63,026 nucleotides of DNA from Candidatus Aminicenantota bacterium (lineage in GTDB: Bacteria > Acidobacteriota > Aminicenantia > Aminicenantales > JAFGAV01), in contig JAFGAV010000103.1 in the NCBI GenBank assembly GCA_016933515.1, positions 1-63,026 of the forward strand, written 5' to 3'. How positions within the stretch are numbered: the stretch's first letter is position 1; each line of letters opens with the position of its first letter. Below are positions 1-8,883 of the stretch, piece by piece. The notes below the pieces were generated by a model that saw only the letters and a program-made list of their open reading frames with translations, was not told the DNA's origin and searched no databases. Both the position numbers and the translations under genes were made by a program.

Positions 1-725
1 ACGCCGGTCCGGGAGATCCCTATCCTTTCCAGGGCGGGACGAATCCCTTCCGCGGCCTGCTCGACGGCTGGCAGAAAACCCGGCGGCTGGCCAAAGAGGA
101 TCCCTCCGCTTCGGCCGCCGACGCGCTCGAGTCTTCTTTTTTCACCGGCACGACGTCGATCCAGGCGGCGGACAAGGAAGGCTGGGTCGTGTCCGTCACG
201 CCCAGCGGCGGGTGGGTGCCGTGCGTCATCGCCGGACGAACGGGCGTGGGTCTGAGCCAGCGCGCCCAGAGCTTCGTCCTGGACGAGGCCGAAAATCCCT
301 TCAACGTCATCGCCCCCGGAAAGAGGCCGCGGGCCACGTTGACCCCCGGCCTGGCCCTCAAAGACGGCCGTCCGTTCCTGTCGTTCGCGGTTCAGGGAGG
401 CGACACCCAGGACCAGAACCTGCTCCAGTTCTTTCTGAACATGGTCGAGTTCGGGATGAACGTCCAGGAAGCCTGCGAGGCGCCGAACATCACGAGCTAC
501 CAGATGCGGGATTCCTTCGATCTTCATGAGATCGCGCCCGGCAAGCTCGACGTGAACGAGAGCGTTTCCCCCGAGATCCGTAAACGCCTGGAAGCCATGG
601 GGTACAGAATCATCGTCAGGAAGCGCACCTCCGGACCGATCAACGCCGTGTTCTTCGATCGGAAGCACGGCACGTTCTGGGGAGGGGCAAGCAACTACGG
701 CGAGGATTACGGCATCGCCTGGTGA
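1..725 (+). CDS. ggt: Gamma-glutamyltransferase family protein, C-terminal part (5' end outside window)
   Basis: Partial gene, open in frame from base 3; its start lies upstream of the window. The protein belongs to the N-terminal-nucleophile gamma-glutamyltransferase family, which cleaves itself in two and removes or transfers gamma-glutamyl groups, usually in the periplasm. The small-subunit signature is visible: FTGTTSIQAAD, where the first Thr of the TT pair (codon at 150) is the expected self-processing nucleophile, followed by a glycine-rich SVTPSGGWVP stretch and, further on, GGDTQDQNLLQ, typical of the C-terminal region. It ends with TGA at 723-725. The next gene is 105 bp downstream on the same strand. 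Substrate (glutathione or another gamma-glutamyl compound) cannot be told from this part. Confidence 0.85.
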   Translation, partial: AGPGDPYPFQGGTNPFRGLLDGWQKTRRLAKEDPSASAADALESSFFTGTTSIQAADKEGWVVSVTPSGGWVPCVIAGRTGVGLSQRAQSFVLDEAENPFNVIAPGKRPRATLTPGLALKDGRPFLSFAVQGGDTQDQNLLQFFLNMVEFGMNVQEACEAPNITSYQMRDSFDLHEIAPGKLDVNESVSPEIRKRLEAMGYRIIVRKRTSGPINAVFFDRKHGTFWGGASNYGEDYGIAW

Positions 726-830
726 GGCGGCCGGCGAAGGCCGGGCGGCGGGATTCCCGGGGTTTCGAAACGGGGTGTGGAATCGGGGACGGAATTATGG
801 GATAATGTCGCCCACGCAAGGAGGGGCGGA

Positions 831-1802
831 ATGAAATTTCGTTTCGTGTTTTCGCGCGCCTTGTTTTCGGTTTTTCTCATCACCGCCGGGGCGCTCGTTT
901 TGTCCGGTGTCCCTGACGGAGGCGGTTTTCCTCTGCAGGCTGAGGCTCAACAGAAGGTCAAACTGACTTTTGAATCCGGCATCGATCCCGCCCTGGAAAC
1001 GATGATCTCCTCCGGAGGGGAGATTCTCGTCAAACCGAAGATCAACGACCAAGAGGTCGGATGGTTCCTTATCGACCCGGCCGTCGAGGGGATGCGCATT
1101 GCCGCCTCCCTGGCCGAGGGATTGGAACTTGATTCGTCCGGAACCCATCACCTTGTCACGACCTCCAAGGCGGAGGAACGGCGGGGTTGGCGTTGCCCGG
1201 TATTCGTCGCCGGGCCTTGCCGGGCCGAAGGATTGATACTGACCGAAATGGCGGACGAAGCCGGGGAAGAGGAAGGAGGCGAGGCCGTGGTCGGAGTCAT
1301 CGGCACGGCCCTTTTGCGGGGCGTCGTCGCCGAAGTCGATATGGAAAGCGGAGAAGTCCGGCTTTACGATCCGGAGTCTTACGACGACACGCGGACGGAC
1401 TGGCGGGAATTCCGCCTCAGCCACAGCCTGCCCGTCGTCCGCTGTCGTTTCGAGGGAGACGCGGAAGGAGAGTTCGGCCTCGACCTTCGGTCGCCGCTGG
1501 GCATCATCTTCTTCAAGCCGACGGTCGAAGCGATGGGATTCCTCAAAAACAAAGTCACGCGCCCGGGAACGATTTCGGGGGAGAATTTCGGGAAGGCGTC
1601 CGTCCGGATCGGCATCATGGAATGGTTCGAGGCCGCCGGCCTGCGCCTGGAGAAGACGTGGGCCGTGTTCTTGACCGAAGACATCGCCTTCCCGGGTTCG
1701 GGAGAGCTGAGCGGGCTGATAGGCCGGGAGGCGCTCAGGGAAGGAATTCTGACACTGGATTATTCCCGGACGCGCTTGGCCGTCACGGCCAAGGAGCGTT
1801 GA
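831..1802 (+). CDS. Exported retropepsin-like protein with altered active-site motifs
   Basis: Protein of 323 aa. I start at ATG 831 because AGGAGG lies just upstream (about 819-824) and the first 30 residues then form a signal peptide; a GTG at 777 is in frame but has no such site. Two repeats of an aspartyl-protease-like half are visible: a first FLIDPA where DTGA would be expected, then GVIGTALLRGVVAEVDMESG, which matches the flap/second strand region of retropepsin-like proteins, and later FGLDLRSPLG followed by GLIGREALREGILTLDYS. The Asp is kept in both halves but the T-G that normally follows is lost (DPA and DLR). It may be a binding protein or a divergent protease. No function is assigned. 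Confidence 0.6.
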   Translation: MKFRFVFSRALFSVFLITAGALVLSGVPDGGGFPLQAEAQQKVKLTFESGIDPALETMISSGGEILVKPKINDQEVGWFLIDPAVEGMRIAASLAEGLELDSSGTHHLVTTSKAEERRGWRCPVFVAGPCRAEGLILTEMADEAGEEEGGEAVVGVIGTALLRGVVAEVDMESGEVRLYDPESYDDTRTDWREFRLSHSLPVVRCRFEGDAEGEFGLDLRSPLGIIFFKPTVEAMGFLKNKVTRPGTISGENFGKASVRIGIMEWFEAAGLRLEKTWAVFLTEDIAFPGSGELSGLIGREALREGILTLDYSRTRLAVTAKER

Positions 1803-1904
1803 GCGGAGAAGAGCGAAAAAAAGACGAACGGAGAGCTAGAGAATCTTGAGGACGGGACGCAAGGGGAAAAGGAAATCAAAAATAGGGGAGGCCGCACGGA
1901 AGGC

Positions 1905-3362
1905 ATGAGCCGGCTTGCCGTTTTCATCGTATGTTTGACGGTTCTGACGGCCGCTGCGGCGGGGGCGATTTCTTCGGACGAAGGTCTTCTCTTTTCAGCC
2001 GACTTTCAGGGATGGAAAGGCGAAGGATTTTCCCGTTTGCATAAGGGAGAAGCTCTGCATGGTTATCGAGACGGCGGAGCGGACAATTTCGCGAAGTTCG
2101 AATTCTCGGCCGCCGCCGCTCCGAAAGACGAGGAAAGGAAGAAAAGAAGCTGGCGGTTCGGCTTCTCGGAACGATTCCGGTACGACACCTGGGACAATGT
2201 CCGGACTCTTGATGCCGGGCGGTCCGACGGACGGGCCGTGGTGTTCCTCAGGACAAGGTTTTCCCTCGACGCCGCGCTCTCCCGCCGAATGGAATTCGGC
2301 ATCCGCCTGACCCATGAAGCCCGCCAAGCCGTCACTCCGGCCGGGGAGAGCTTCCAATGGGACGAGGCGGTTTTCGACCGGTTCCATGTCCGCTGGACGG
2401 TACCGGGCTCCCTGCCCCTGACTCTCACTCTGGGGCGGCAGAGCCTCTTTGTCGGGGAGGGATTTCTGGTCGCCGAAGGAACCCCGCTCGACGAGACGCG
2501 CTCGGACTATTTCAACGCCTTGCGTCTGGACTGGACGCCGGCCGGGGGACGGAGGCTCACGTTTTTCGCCTGCCATCAGACCGAGAAAGATTCCCTTCTG
2601 CCGGTGATCCGAAGCCGAAGCCGTCCGCTCGTGGAGCAGCCCGAGACGGGGCTGGGGCTTGTTTACGCCCGGATAGGGGAGAGGTGGGACTGGGAAGCTT
2701 CTGTGGTCTATAAAAAGTCCTTGCCCGGCTCCATCCCGTTACCGGAGGGGGACGTTTTGACCTTCGACGGGCGTCTCGTCCGGAGCGTCCTCCCGGAGAT
2801 CGTTTTTTCCGGAGAGGCGGCGTTCCAGACGGGGACGCGGGGCGGTGCTCGCCTGTTTTCCTGGGGGGCGAACGGCCGTCTGTCATGGGACTTGGAGAAC
2901 ACGCTGCCCGTGCCTCTCCGGATTTCGGCCGGAGCGCTCGCTCTGGCCGGCGACGATCCGGCGAGCGAAACCTACGAAGGATGGACGCCTCTTTTCAGCC
3001 GATGGCCGAGATGGAGCGAATCGTATATTTACACCCTGGCCGAAGAACAGGATGGGCGGACGGCCTGGTGGTCGAATCTGACCTCCCTTTTCGGAGAAAT
3101 CGATGTCCGGCCTACGGGAAGGCTCGCCCTGCGCCTTGGCGTCCATCTCCTGGGCGCCCCGCGGACCGGTCCCGCGGCCTGGGATGAAATTTCAGGAAGC
3201 GGTCATGTCCGGGGAACCTTGTGGTCGGCCATGGTCACGGTGCTGTTGTCGGAGCGTCTGAGAGGGCATCTCCTCTATGAGGGCTTCCGGCCGGGAGATT
3301 TCTATGTGCCCGAAGCCGACGGATATTCTTTCCTGAGGTTTGAGCTGCTCTGGGAGTTCTGA
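1905..3362 (+). CDS. Alginate-export-type outer-membrane porin
   Basis: Protein of 485 aa with a clear signal peptide (residues 1 to about 22). The mature part reads like an AlgE-type 18-stranded barrel (alginate export family): an early FGFSERFRYDTWDN strand, TLGRQSLFVGEGF, which matches the family's LGRQ motif region, and alternating aromatic/polar strands to the end. The final residues are LLWEF; a C-terminal Phe is the usual recognition signal for the BAM complex. Members carry anionic polysaccharides or small solutes across the outer membrane; the true substrate here is unknown. It lies 102 bp after the retropepsin-like gene, probably in the same transcript, and is followed by a hairpin with a T tract. 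Confidence 0.7.
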   Translation: MSRLAVFIVCLTVLTAAAAGAISSDEGLLFSADFQGWKGEGFSRLHKGEALHGYRDGGADNFAKFEFSAAAAPKDEERKKRSWRFGFSERFRYDTWDNVRTLDAGRSDGRAVVFLRTRFSLDAALSRRMEFGIRLTHEARQAVTPAGESFQWDEAVFDRFHVRWTVPGSLPLTLTLGRQSLFVGEGFLVAEGTPLDETRSDYFNALRLDWTPAGGRRLTFFACHQTEKDSLLPVIRSRSRPLVEQPETGLGLVYARIGERWDWEASVVYKKSLPGSIPLPEGDVLTFDGRLVRSVLPEIVFSGEAAFQTGTRGGARLFSWGANGRLSWDLENTLPVPLRISAGALALAGDDPASETYEGWTPLFSRWPRWSESYIYTLAEEQDGRTAWWSNLTSLFGEIDVRPTGRLALRLGVHLLGAPRTGPAAWDEISGSGHVRGTLWSAMVTVLLSERLRGHLLYEGFRPGDFYVPEADGYSFLRFELLWEF

Positions 3363-3368
3363 GACCGG

Positions 3369-3400
3369 ACCGGCGGCGATTTGCGCCGGTGTGTCTTTTT
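3369..3400 (+). terminator. Rho-independent terminator-like hairpin after the porin gene
   Basis: Arms ACCGGCG (3369-3375) and CGCCGGT (3384-3390) pair perfectly over 7 bp around an 8-nt loop and are followed by GTGTCTTTTT. It separates the porin from the next gene, which has its own promoter. Confidence 0.6.
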
Positions 3401-3517
3401 GCGGACAGTTGTATTGAAAAAAGACCGAAAATATTTCGGAAATCTTCTGAAGGCGAAGCGAAAAATGGCACGGTTGTTGCTGATAAAGGAAAACGATAGG
3501 CGGATGAGCGATGATAT

Positions 3518-3546
3518 TTGACATATCCTATAGGGATTGTTATATT
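3518..3546 (+). promoter_or_regulatory. Sigma70-type promoter for the gluzincin/propeller/barrel gene
   Basis: TTGACA at 3518-3523, a 17-bp spacer, TATATT at 3541-3546. The predicted start of transcription is near 3553, leaving a leader of about 33 nt before ATG 3586. This rules out the in-frame ATG at 3511 as the translation start. Confidence 0.75.
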
Positions 3547-3585
3547 GATGGTGAGCCGGGAGGCTCTCGGAAAGGGAGACATACA

Positions 3586-6500
3586 ATGAGCGGTAAAACA
3601 TCGCGTTTCGTGAAGACGGTTTCGGGCGTATTCGTTTCGGCCGTTTTTCTGGCCCTGGCGGCTCTTCCCGCCCGGGCCCAGTACTTCGGGCAAAACAAGG
3701 TTCAATTCGAAAAATTCGATTTCCAGGTCCTGAAGACCGAGCATTTCGACGTTTACTTCTACGGGGAAGATCACACGATGGTGAACATGGCGGCCCGGAT
3801 GGCCGAACGGTGGTACGCCCGCTTGTCACGCATCCTGCGCCATGAGCTGCGCAAGCGCCAGCCCCTGATCCTTTACACCTCGCACCCCCATTTCGAACAG
3901 ACGACCACGATCCAGCAAACCCTGACCGAGGGGACGGGAGGCTTCACCGAGGTCTTCAAGCGCCGGATCGTGCTGCCCTACGGCGGCACTCTGGCCGAGA
4001 CCGACCATGTCATCGGCCATGAGCTCGTTCACGCCTTTCAGTACGACATGACGTCCCAGACCGGGTCGGGCCTGACGGCCGGTCTGCCCAACGCCCTCCG
4101 CCTGCCGCTGTGGTTCATCGAGGGCATGGCCGAATACCTGTCCATCGGCCCCGTGGACTCCCACACCGCCATGTGGATGCGGGACGCCGTCAAGCGGAAG
4201 AAATTGCCGACCGTGAAGCAGCTCCAGAACCCGTACCGCTATTTTCCGTACCGCTACGGCCAGGCCCTGTGGGCTTATATCTGCGGCCGGTGGGGCGATC
4301 TGGTCATTTCCCGGATCATGAAAGATGCCGGACGCGCGGGAGACTACGAGAAATCCATGGAGAAGATCCTGGGCATTTCGCTCAAGCAGCTGTCCGCGGA
4401 CTGGCACTCCGCCCTGGAAAAGGATTACTCAAGCATCCTGTCCGCCACCCGGGCTCCGGGGGATTACGGCCGGCAGGTCATCCAAGGGAGCGAGGAAGCC
4501 GGGCTCAATGTTTCGCCGGCCATCAGTCCCGACGGAAATCGGTTCGTGTTCCTTTCCTCCAAGGACCTGTTCTCGATCGAAATGTACGTCGCCGATACGA
4601 AAACGGGGAAGACGACCGAGAAAATCACCAAGACGGCTTTCAGCCCTGAATACCAGAGTCTGCAGTTCATCTATTCCTCGGGATCCTGGGGCGCGTCCGG
4701 GGAGGGATTCGTGTTCGGAGCGGTCAGCAAGGGGAAGCCTCTCCTCGTGCTGCTCGACGCCGAGACGTTCAAGGTGAAGCGCCGGATCCCGTTTTCGGAA
4801 CTGGAAGAAATCCTCAATCCCACCTGGTCGCCGGACGGCCGGTCGATCGCCTTTTCGGCCCTGTCCGGAGGCGTGACCGACCTTTTTCTCTACGACTTGG
4901 AAACGGAGTCGTTGCGCCGCTTGACGGACGATGTCTACGGCGACATCCATCCCGCCTGGTCGCCGGACGGCCGGCGGATCGCTTTCGTCACGGAGCGTTT
5001 CAACGCCCACCTGCCCACGCTGAGCATCGGCGCCTATCAGCTGGCCCTCTTCGATCCGGCTTCCGGTGAGATCCGGCATGTGGAGACGTTTCCTTACGCC
5101 GACTGCCTCAATCCCCAGTGGTCGCCCGATTCCCGGACTCTCTATTTCGTTTCCGACCGGAACGGCATCAAGAACATCTACCGCACGGACCTCGACACCG
5201 GACGGGTGGCCCAGGTGACGAACCTGAACAAGGGCGTGAGCGGCATCTCCGGCGTCAGCCCGGCCTTGAGCGTGGCCGCCGGAACGGGCCAGCTGGCTTA
5301 CAGCGTTTATGACGGCGGCAATTACAGCATCTATGCGATCGAAGCCTCCGACATCCTGACGGGAGACGAGCCGGTCGTTTTTTCCGCCCAGAAATCCCCG
5401 GCCGCCCTGCCTCCCTCCGAGCGACAGGGCTCGGAAGTCCTGGGGCTCATCAAAAATCCCCTTTACGGGCTTCCTGAGGACGAGACCTTCCCGGTTGCCC
5501 CCTACAGCTCCAAGCTCGAGCTCGACTACGTCAGCCAGCCGCAGATGGCCGTGGGCGTGGACCGTTTCGGCTCGTATATCGGCGGCGGCCTGGCCTTTTA
5601 CTGGAGCGACATGCTCGGCCGTCACAACCTGGCCACCATGTTCCAGGTCAACAACCGGCTCATCGATTCGGCCGTGCTGGTCGGCTATGTCAATTCCGCG
5701 TCCCGCTGGAACTGGGGAGCGGTCGCGCAGCGCATACCCTACGTCTACGGCAGCTACGGATACGGATATGGGAATTACGGCGGAGAGCCGGTCATCCTCG
5801 AGCAGCAGGTTCTTTTCCGCCAGATCAATTACGACGCCTCGGCTTTTGCCAGCTACCCCTTCAGCCGCGTCCAGCGGTTCGAGCTCACCGGAGGCGCGTC
5901 CTATATCGACTTCGACGCCGAAATCAACACCCTGGTTTATTCCTACTACGACAACTACCTCATCTACCGCGAAAGAGAAAAGCTCCCGTCGCCCGACAGC
6001 CTGTCCTACGGCTATCTTTCGGCGGCCTTGGTCTATGACAGCGCGATTTACGGAGCCACGGGGCCGCTGCTGGGACAGAGTTACAGATTTGAGGTTTCGC
6101 CCCGCATCGGCAGCCTGACATACAATCAGGTCCTGGCCGATTACCGGAAATATGTAATGCCCGTCCGGCCCTTCACCTTGGCGTTTCGGTTCATCCACTT
6201 CGGCCGCTACGGCCAGGGTGGAGACGACGACCGCTTGTGGCCTCTCTATATCGGCTATGACGGCCTGCTTCGCGGCTATGACTATTACTCTTTCGGATTC
6301 GATACCGGTCCTGACGCCTTCAATATGGACCGCCTGTTCGGGAGCCGCCTGCTCCTTGTCAATTTTGAGCTTCGATTTCCGCTGCTCGGTCTTCTGGGTC
6401 TGGGCAAAGGCTATTACGGGGTCTTTCCCCTGGAAGCCTATGCCTTCTATGACGCGGGAGTCGCCTGGGACGGAACCCAAAAGGCGTGGTTCCTGGGAGG

Positions 6501-6645
6501 TGATCGCAAGCCGCTGTCCTCGGTCGGCGTCGGCGTCAGAGCCAATCTCTTCGGCTTCCTGATCGCCGGAGTCCATTACGTGCGCCCCTTCCAGAGGACG
6601 GACAGGGACTGGTACTGGCAATTCACGCTGTCTCCGGCGTTCTGA
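3586..6645 (+). CDS. Exported gluzincin metallopeptidase / TolB propeller / Omp85-like barrel fusion
   Basis: Protein of 1019 aa. Start at ATG 3586 is set by the promoter at 3518-3546 and a GGAAAGGGAGA site. Order of parts: signal peptide (1 to about 30); a peptidase-MA-like gluzincin domain with HELVH (H145, E146, H149) and the third ligand in WFIEGMAEY (E179); a TolB-like beta-propeller from about 300 to 630 with repeated NPTWSPDGRSIAFS-type blades; and a C-terminal surface-antigen-like barrel from about 670 to 1019 rich in Tyr and Gly and ending in SPAF. The layout predicts an outer-membrane protein with its peptidase and propeller on one side of the barrel. The substrate is unknown. A strong terminator follows. 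Confidence 0.8.
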   Translation: MSGKTSRFVKTVSGVFVSAVFLALAALPARAQYFGQNKVQFEKFDFQVLKTEHFDVYFYGEDHTMVNMAARMAERWYARLSRILRHELRKRQPLILYTSHPHFEQTTTIQQTLTEGTGGFTEVFKRRIVLPYGGTLAETDHVIGHELVHAFQYDMTSQTGSGLTAGLPNALRLPLWFIEGMAEYLSIGPVDSHTAMWMRDAVKRKKLPTVKQLQNPYRYFPYRYGQALWAYICGRWGDLVISRIMKDAGRAGDYEKSMEKILGISLKQLSADWHSALEKDYSSILSATRAPGDYGRQVIQGSEEAGLNVSPAISPDGNRFVFLSSKDLFSIEMYVADTKTGKTTEKITKTAFSPEYQSLQFIYSSGSWGASGEGFVFGAVSKGKPLLVLLDAETFKVKRRIPFSELEEILNPTWSPDGRSIAFSALSGGVTDLFLYDLETESLRRLTDDVYGDIHPAWSPDGRRIAFVTERFNAHLPTLSIGAYQLALFDPASGEIRHVETFPYADCLNPQWSPDSRTLYFVSDRNGIKNIYRTDLDTGRVAQVTNLNKGVSGISGVSPALSVAAGTGQLAYSVYDGGNYSIYAIEASDILTGDEPVVFSAQKSPAALPPSERQGSEVLGLIKNPLYGLPEDETFPVAPYSSKLELDYVSQPQMAVGVDRFGSYIGGGLAFYWSDMLGRHNLATMFQVNNRLIDSAVLVGYVNSASRWNWGAVAQRIPYVYGSYGYGYGNYGGEPVILEQQVLFRQINYDASAFASYPFSRVQRFELTGGASYIDFDAEINTLVYSYYDNYLIYREREKLPSPDSLSYGYLSAALVYDSAIYGATGPLLGQSYRFEVSPRIGSLTYNQVLADYRKYVMPVRPFTLAFRFIHFGRYGQGGDDDRLWPLYIGYDGLLRGYDYYSFGFDTGPDAFNMDRLFGSRLLLVNFELRFPLLGLLGLGKGYYGVFPLEAYAFYDAGVAWDGTQKAWFLGGDRKPLSSVGVGVRANLFGFLIAGVHYVRPFQRTDRDWYWQFTLSPAF

Positions 6646-6659
6646 GTCTTGATATCGGC

Positions 6660-6699
6660 GGGCCGAGCGCCGGCACCGGCGCCCGGCCCGTTTCCTTTC
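6660..6699 (+). terminator. Strong Rho-independent terminator
   Basis: A 14-bp stem (6660-6673 with 6676-6689) with one A/C mismatch and a 2-nt loop, followed by GTTTCCTTTC. It closes the transcript of the gluzincin fusion gene. Confidence 0.75.
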
Positions 6700-6765
6700 A
6701 CCGCCGCCGAACGAATGGCGCCCGGACGGCCCGCTCATATATAATCAAACGTCCAGGAGGCTGAC

Positions 6766-8121
6766 ATGTGCGCCGAATCCTTTCCCGATCCCGGGCTCGC
6801 TCCCGCACGGCGTTTCCCCTCTTTTCCGCCGCGGTCCCCGAGGCGGAAAAGAGGTTTTTCGTCCGTCCGGCCCGCGCGGAGGAGAACACACGGTGGAATC
6901 GGCGCGCTTGCGTTCGCGTCGCTCGTGTTGCTCGCGTCCGGCGCCTGCCGCAAGGCGGGCGTCCCGTCGGCCCGGCCCTCGGATACGGGTCTTTCTTCGG
7001 ATCAGTTGAAAAGGGTCGACGCTCTCATGACCGACGCCGTGCTCCGCGGCGATATCCCCGGGGCGGTGGTTGTCGTGGGGCGCAAGGGACGGGTCGTCTA
7101 CCGCCGGGCGTTCGGCGCCAGCCAGCTTGTCCCGAAAAAGCTTCCGATGTCCGAAGATCTGATGTTCGATATGGCTTCATTGACCAAGCCTCTCGCCACG
7201 GCGACATCGATCCTGATCCTGGTCGAGCAGGGGAGGATCAGTCTTTCGGAGGAGGTCCGCGATTTCGTTCCCGGTTTCGGGCCGCCTCCGGACGCGGAGG
7301 GACAGCCGCCCGAGGAGCCCGTCAGGATCTGGCATCTTCTGACCCACACCTCGGGTCTGCCCGCCTATCTGCCGCCGACGGAAGGAGAGGGCGGGCCCCT
7401 CGCCGGGGACATCGAGAGTCTCATCGGCGGATCCGCGACCACGAGCCGGCTCGCGGTGCTTATCGCCGGTCTCCCGAGGACCGACCCCCCGGGCCGGGTG
7501 TTTCGCTACAGCTGTCTGGGATACATCACCCTGGCCCATATCCTTCAACACGTCACGGGGCGCAGCCTGGACGAGTTCGCCGCCGAGAACGTTTTCAAAC
7601 CCCTGGGGATGAAACACACGATGTTCGCTCCCCCGCCGAACTTGCGCGACAAGTGCGTGCCCACGCAGCTCCTGGGAGGAGAGCCTCTCCGCGGCATTGT
7701 TCACGACCCCCTGGCGCGGCTTCAGGGAGGCGTTTCGGGAAACGCGGGGCTGTTTTCCACAGCGAACGACCTGGCCGTGTTCTGTCAGATGATGCTGGAC
7801 AAAGGGACACACAACGGGCGCAGGATTCTCAGTCCCCTGAGTGTGGAAAGGATGACCGAGGTCTTTCCCGGAGCGTCTTTCGCCGGGCGCGGACTGGGCT
7901 GGGACCTGGATTCCGGCTACGCCTCCTGCGGCGGCGACCTGTTCGGTCCGAAATCCTACGGCCACACGGGATATACGGGAACGTCGGTCTGGATCGATCC
8001 CGAGACCCGGATGTTCCTCATTTTCTTGACCAACCGCGTCCATCCCGACGACCAAGGCTCGATCGCCGTCCTGAGGAGCCGTCTGGCGAACGTCGTCGCC
8101 GCCAGCATGGTGGGGAAGTAG
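6766..8121 (+). CDS. Class C beta-lactamase-like serine hydrolase
   Basis: Protein of 451 aa in the penicillin-binding/beta-lactamase class C superfamily (PF00144), which includes esterases, D-aminopeptidases and cell-wall hydrolases. ATG 6766 has a good AGGAGG site. The N-terminus is long and Arg/Pro-rich before a hydrophobic stretch at about 44-58 ending near a Cys (ASGAC), so it is exported or a poor-match lipoprotein. Catalytic motifs: SLTK (S138, K141), YSC (Y248, S249, C250) and HTG (H400-G402). The usual second motif is YxN; here Asn is replaced by Cys, so activity may differ. It directly abuts the next gene (TAG then ATG), which suggests coupled expression. True antibiotic resistance is unlikely. 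Confidence 0.8.
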   Translation: MCAESFPDPGLAPARRFPSFPPRSPRRKRGFSSVRPARRRTHGGIGALAFASLVLLASGACRKAGVPSARPSDTGLSSDQLKRVDALMTDAVLRGDIPGAVVVVGRKGRVVYRRAFGASQLVPKKLPMSEDLMFDMASLTKPLATATSILILVEQGRISLSEEVRDFVPGFGPPPDAEGQPPEEPVRIWHLLTHTSGLPAYLPPTEGEGGPLAGDIESLIGGSATTSRLAVLIAGLPRTDPPGRVFRYSCLGYITLAHILQHVTGRSLDEFAAENVFKPLGMKHTMFAPPPNLRDKCVPTQLLGGEPLRGIVHDPLARLQGGVSGNAGLFSTANDLAVFCQMMLDKGTHNGRRILSPLSVERMTEVFPGASFAGRGLGWDLDSGYASCGGDLFGPKSYGHTGYTGTSVWIDPETRMFLIFLTNRVHPDDQGSIAVLRSRLANVVAASMVGK

Positions 8122-8883
8122 ATGATGAGAATCGGCGGGCGAGACCGGAGAAAGGGACGAGCGATCCTGGCCGCGGCTTTCCTCGCCTTCGCGGCCGGAA
8201 GAGCCGCGGCTGAGGAGCCCTATCTCGGCGCCGCAGTGGATTGGAACAGCCGCTACATCTGGCGGGGAATGACGGTCCATGACGGTGCCGTCTTTCAGCC
8301 CAGCGTCTGGACCAGCTTCCTCGGCACCAACCTCTTGGTGTGGGCCAATTCCCCCCTCCAAGCCGGCGACGGACAAAAAGGGTTTGATGAGATCAATTTT
8401 TATTTCCAGGGGACGTCGCCCCGCCGGGCCCTGGTCGTCGTGACCGGCCTGAACGTTTACACCTATCCCCGCGCCGAGGATGCCGAGCGCTGGACGGCCG
8501 AAGTGGCGATGACCTTCTACGCGCCCGTCGGTCCGGCCTGGCTTTACTGGGAAAACAGCGTGGATGTCATCTCCACTCCGGGAGCGTATTACTCCGAATT
8601 CGGCATTCAGATGGGACGAGATGTCGCCGACAACCTCAGTGTGGAAGCCGCCTTGGCCCAGAGCTACGCTTCGAACGATTTCAACGACGCCTACCTGGGA
8701 ATCGCCAAGAGCGCTTTTACGTATCTGACGGCTCAGGTCGGAATCGAATGGAGGATCGCCGATCTGCTGTCCGTCACGCCTCACATGGAGGCCGTGTTCA
8801 CCCTCGACAGCGACGTGCGAAGGGAGTGGGGAGCCGCCGTCCGAACCAATTTCGGTTTGACGCTGACCTTGGGTTACGACTGA
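8122..8883 (+). CDS. Small outer-membrane protein of the TIGR02001 (Gcw_chp) type
   Basis: Protein of 253 aa. The start codon follows the stop of the serine hydrolase without a gap, so translation is probably coupled. Signal peptide at residues 1 to about 30. The mature start, with SRYIWRGMTVHDGAVFQPSVW, matches the pattern of a conserved family of predicted outer-membrane proteins (Y-W-R-G ... QPS). The rest alternates aromatic and polar residues as in barrel strands. No catalytic motif is visible. The 3' end overlaps the convergent M48 gene by 10 bp. Confidence 0.6.
   Translation: MMRIGGRDRRKGRAILAAAFLAFAAGRAAAEEPYLGAAVDWNSRYIWRGMTVHDGAVFQPSVWTSFLGTNLLVWANSPLQAGDGQKGFDEINFYFQGTSPRRALVVVTGLNVYTYPRAEDAERWTAEVAMTFYAPVGPAWLYWENSVDVISTPGAYYSEFGIQMGRDVADNLSVEAALAQSYASNDFNDAYLGIAKSAFTYLTAQVGIEWRIADLLSVTPHMEAVFTLDSDVRREWGAAVRTNFGLTLTLGYD

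Noticed and set aside
4429..6738. Leftward open frame of 769 aa
   Set aside because: It is a shadow of the gluzincin/propeller gene in a GC-rich stretch; composition is Arg/Gly-rich with no domain, while the + strand has promoter, signal peptide and motifs.
7177..8784. Leftward open frame of 535 aa
   Set aside because: Antisense shadow of the serine hydrolase and the small outer-membrane gene.
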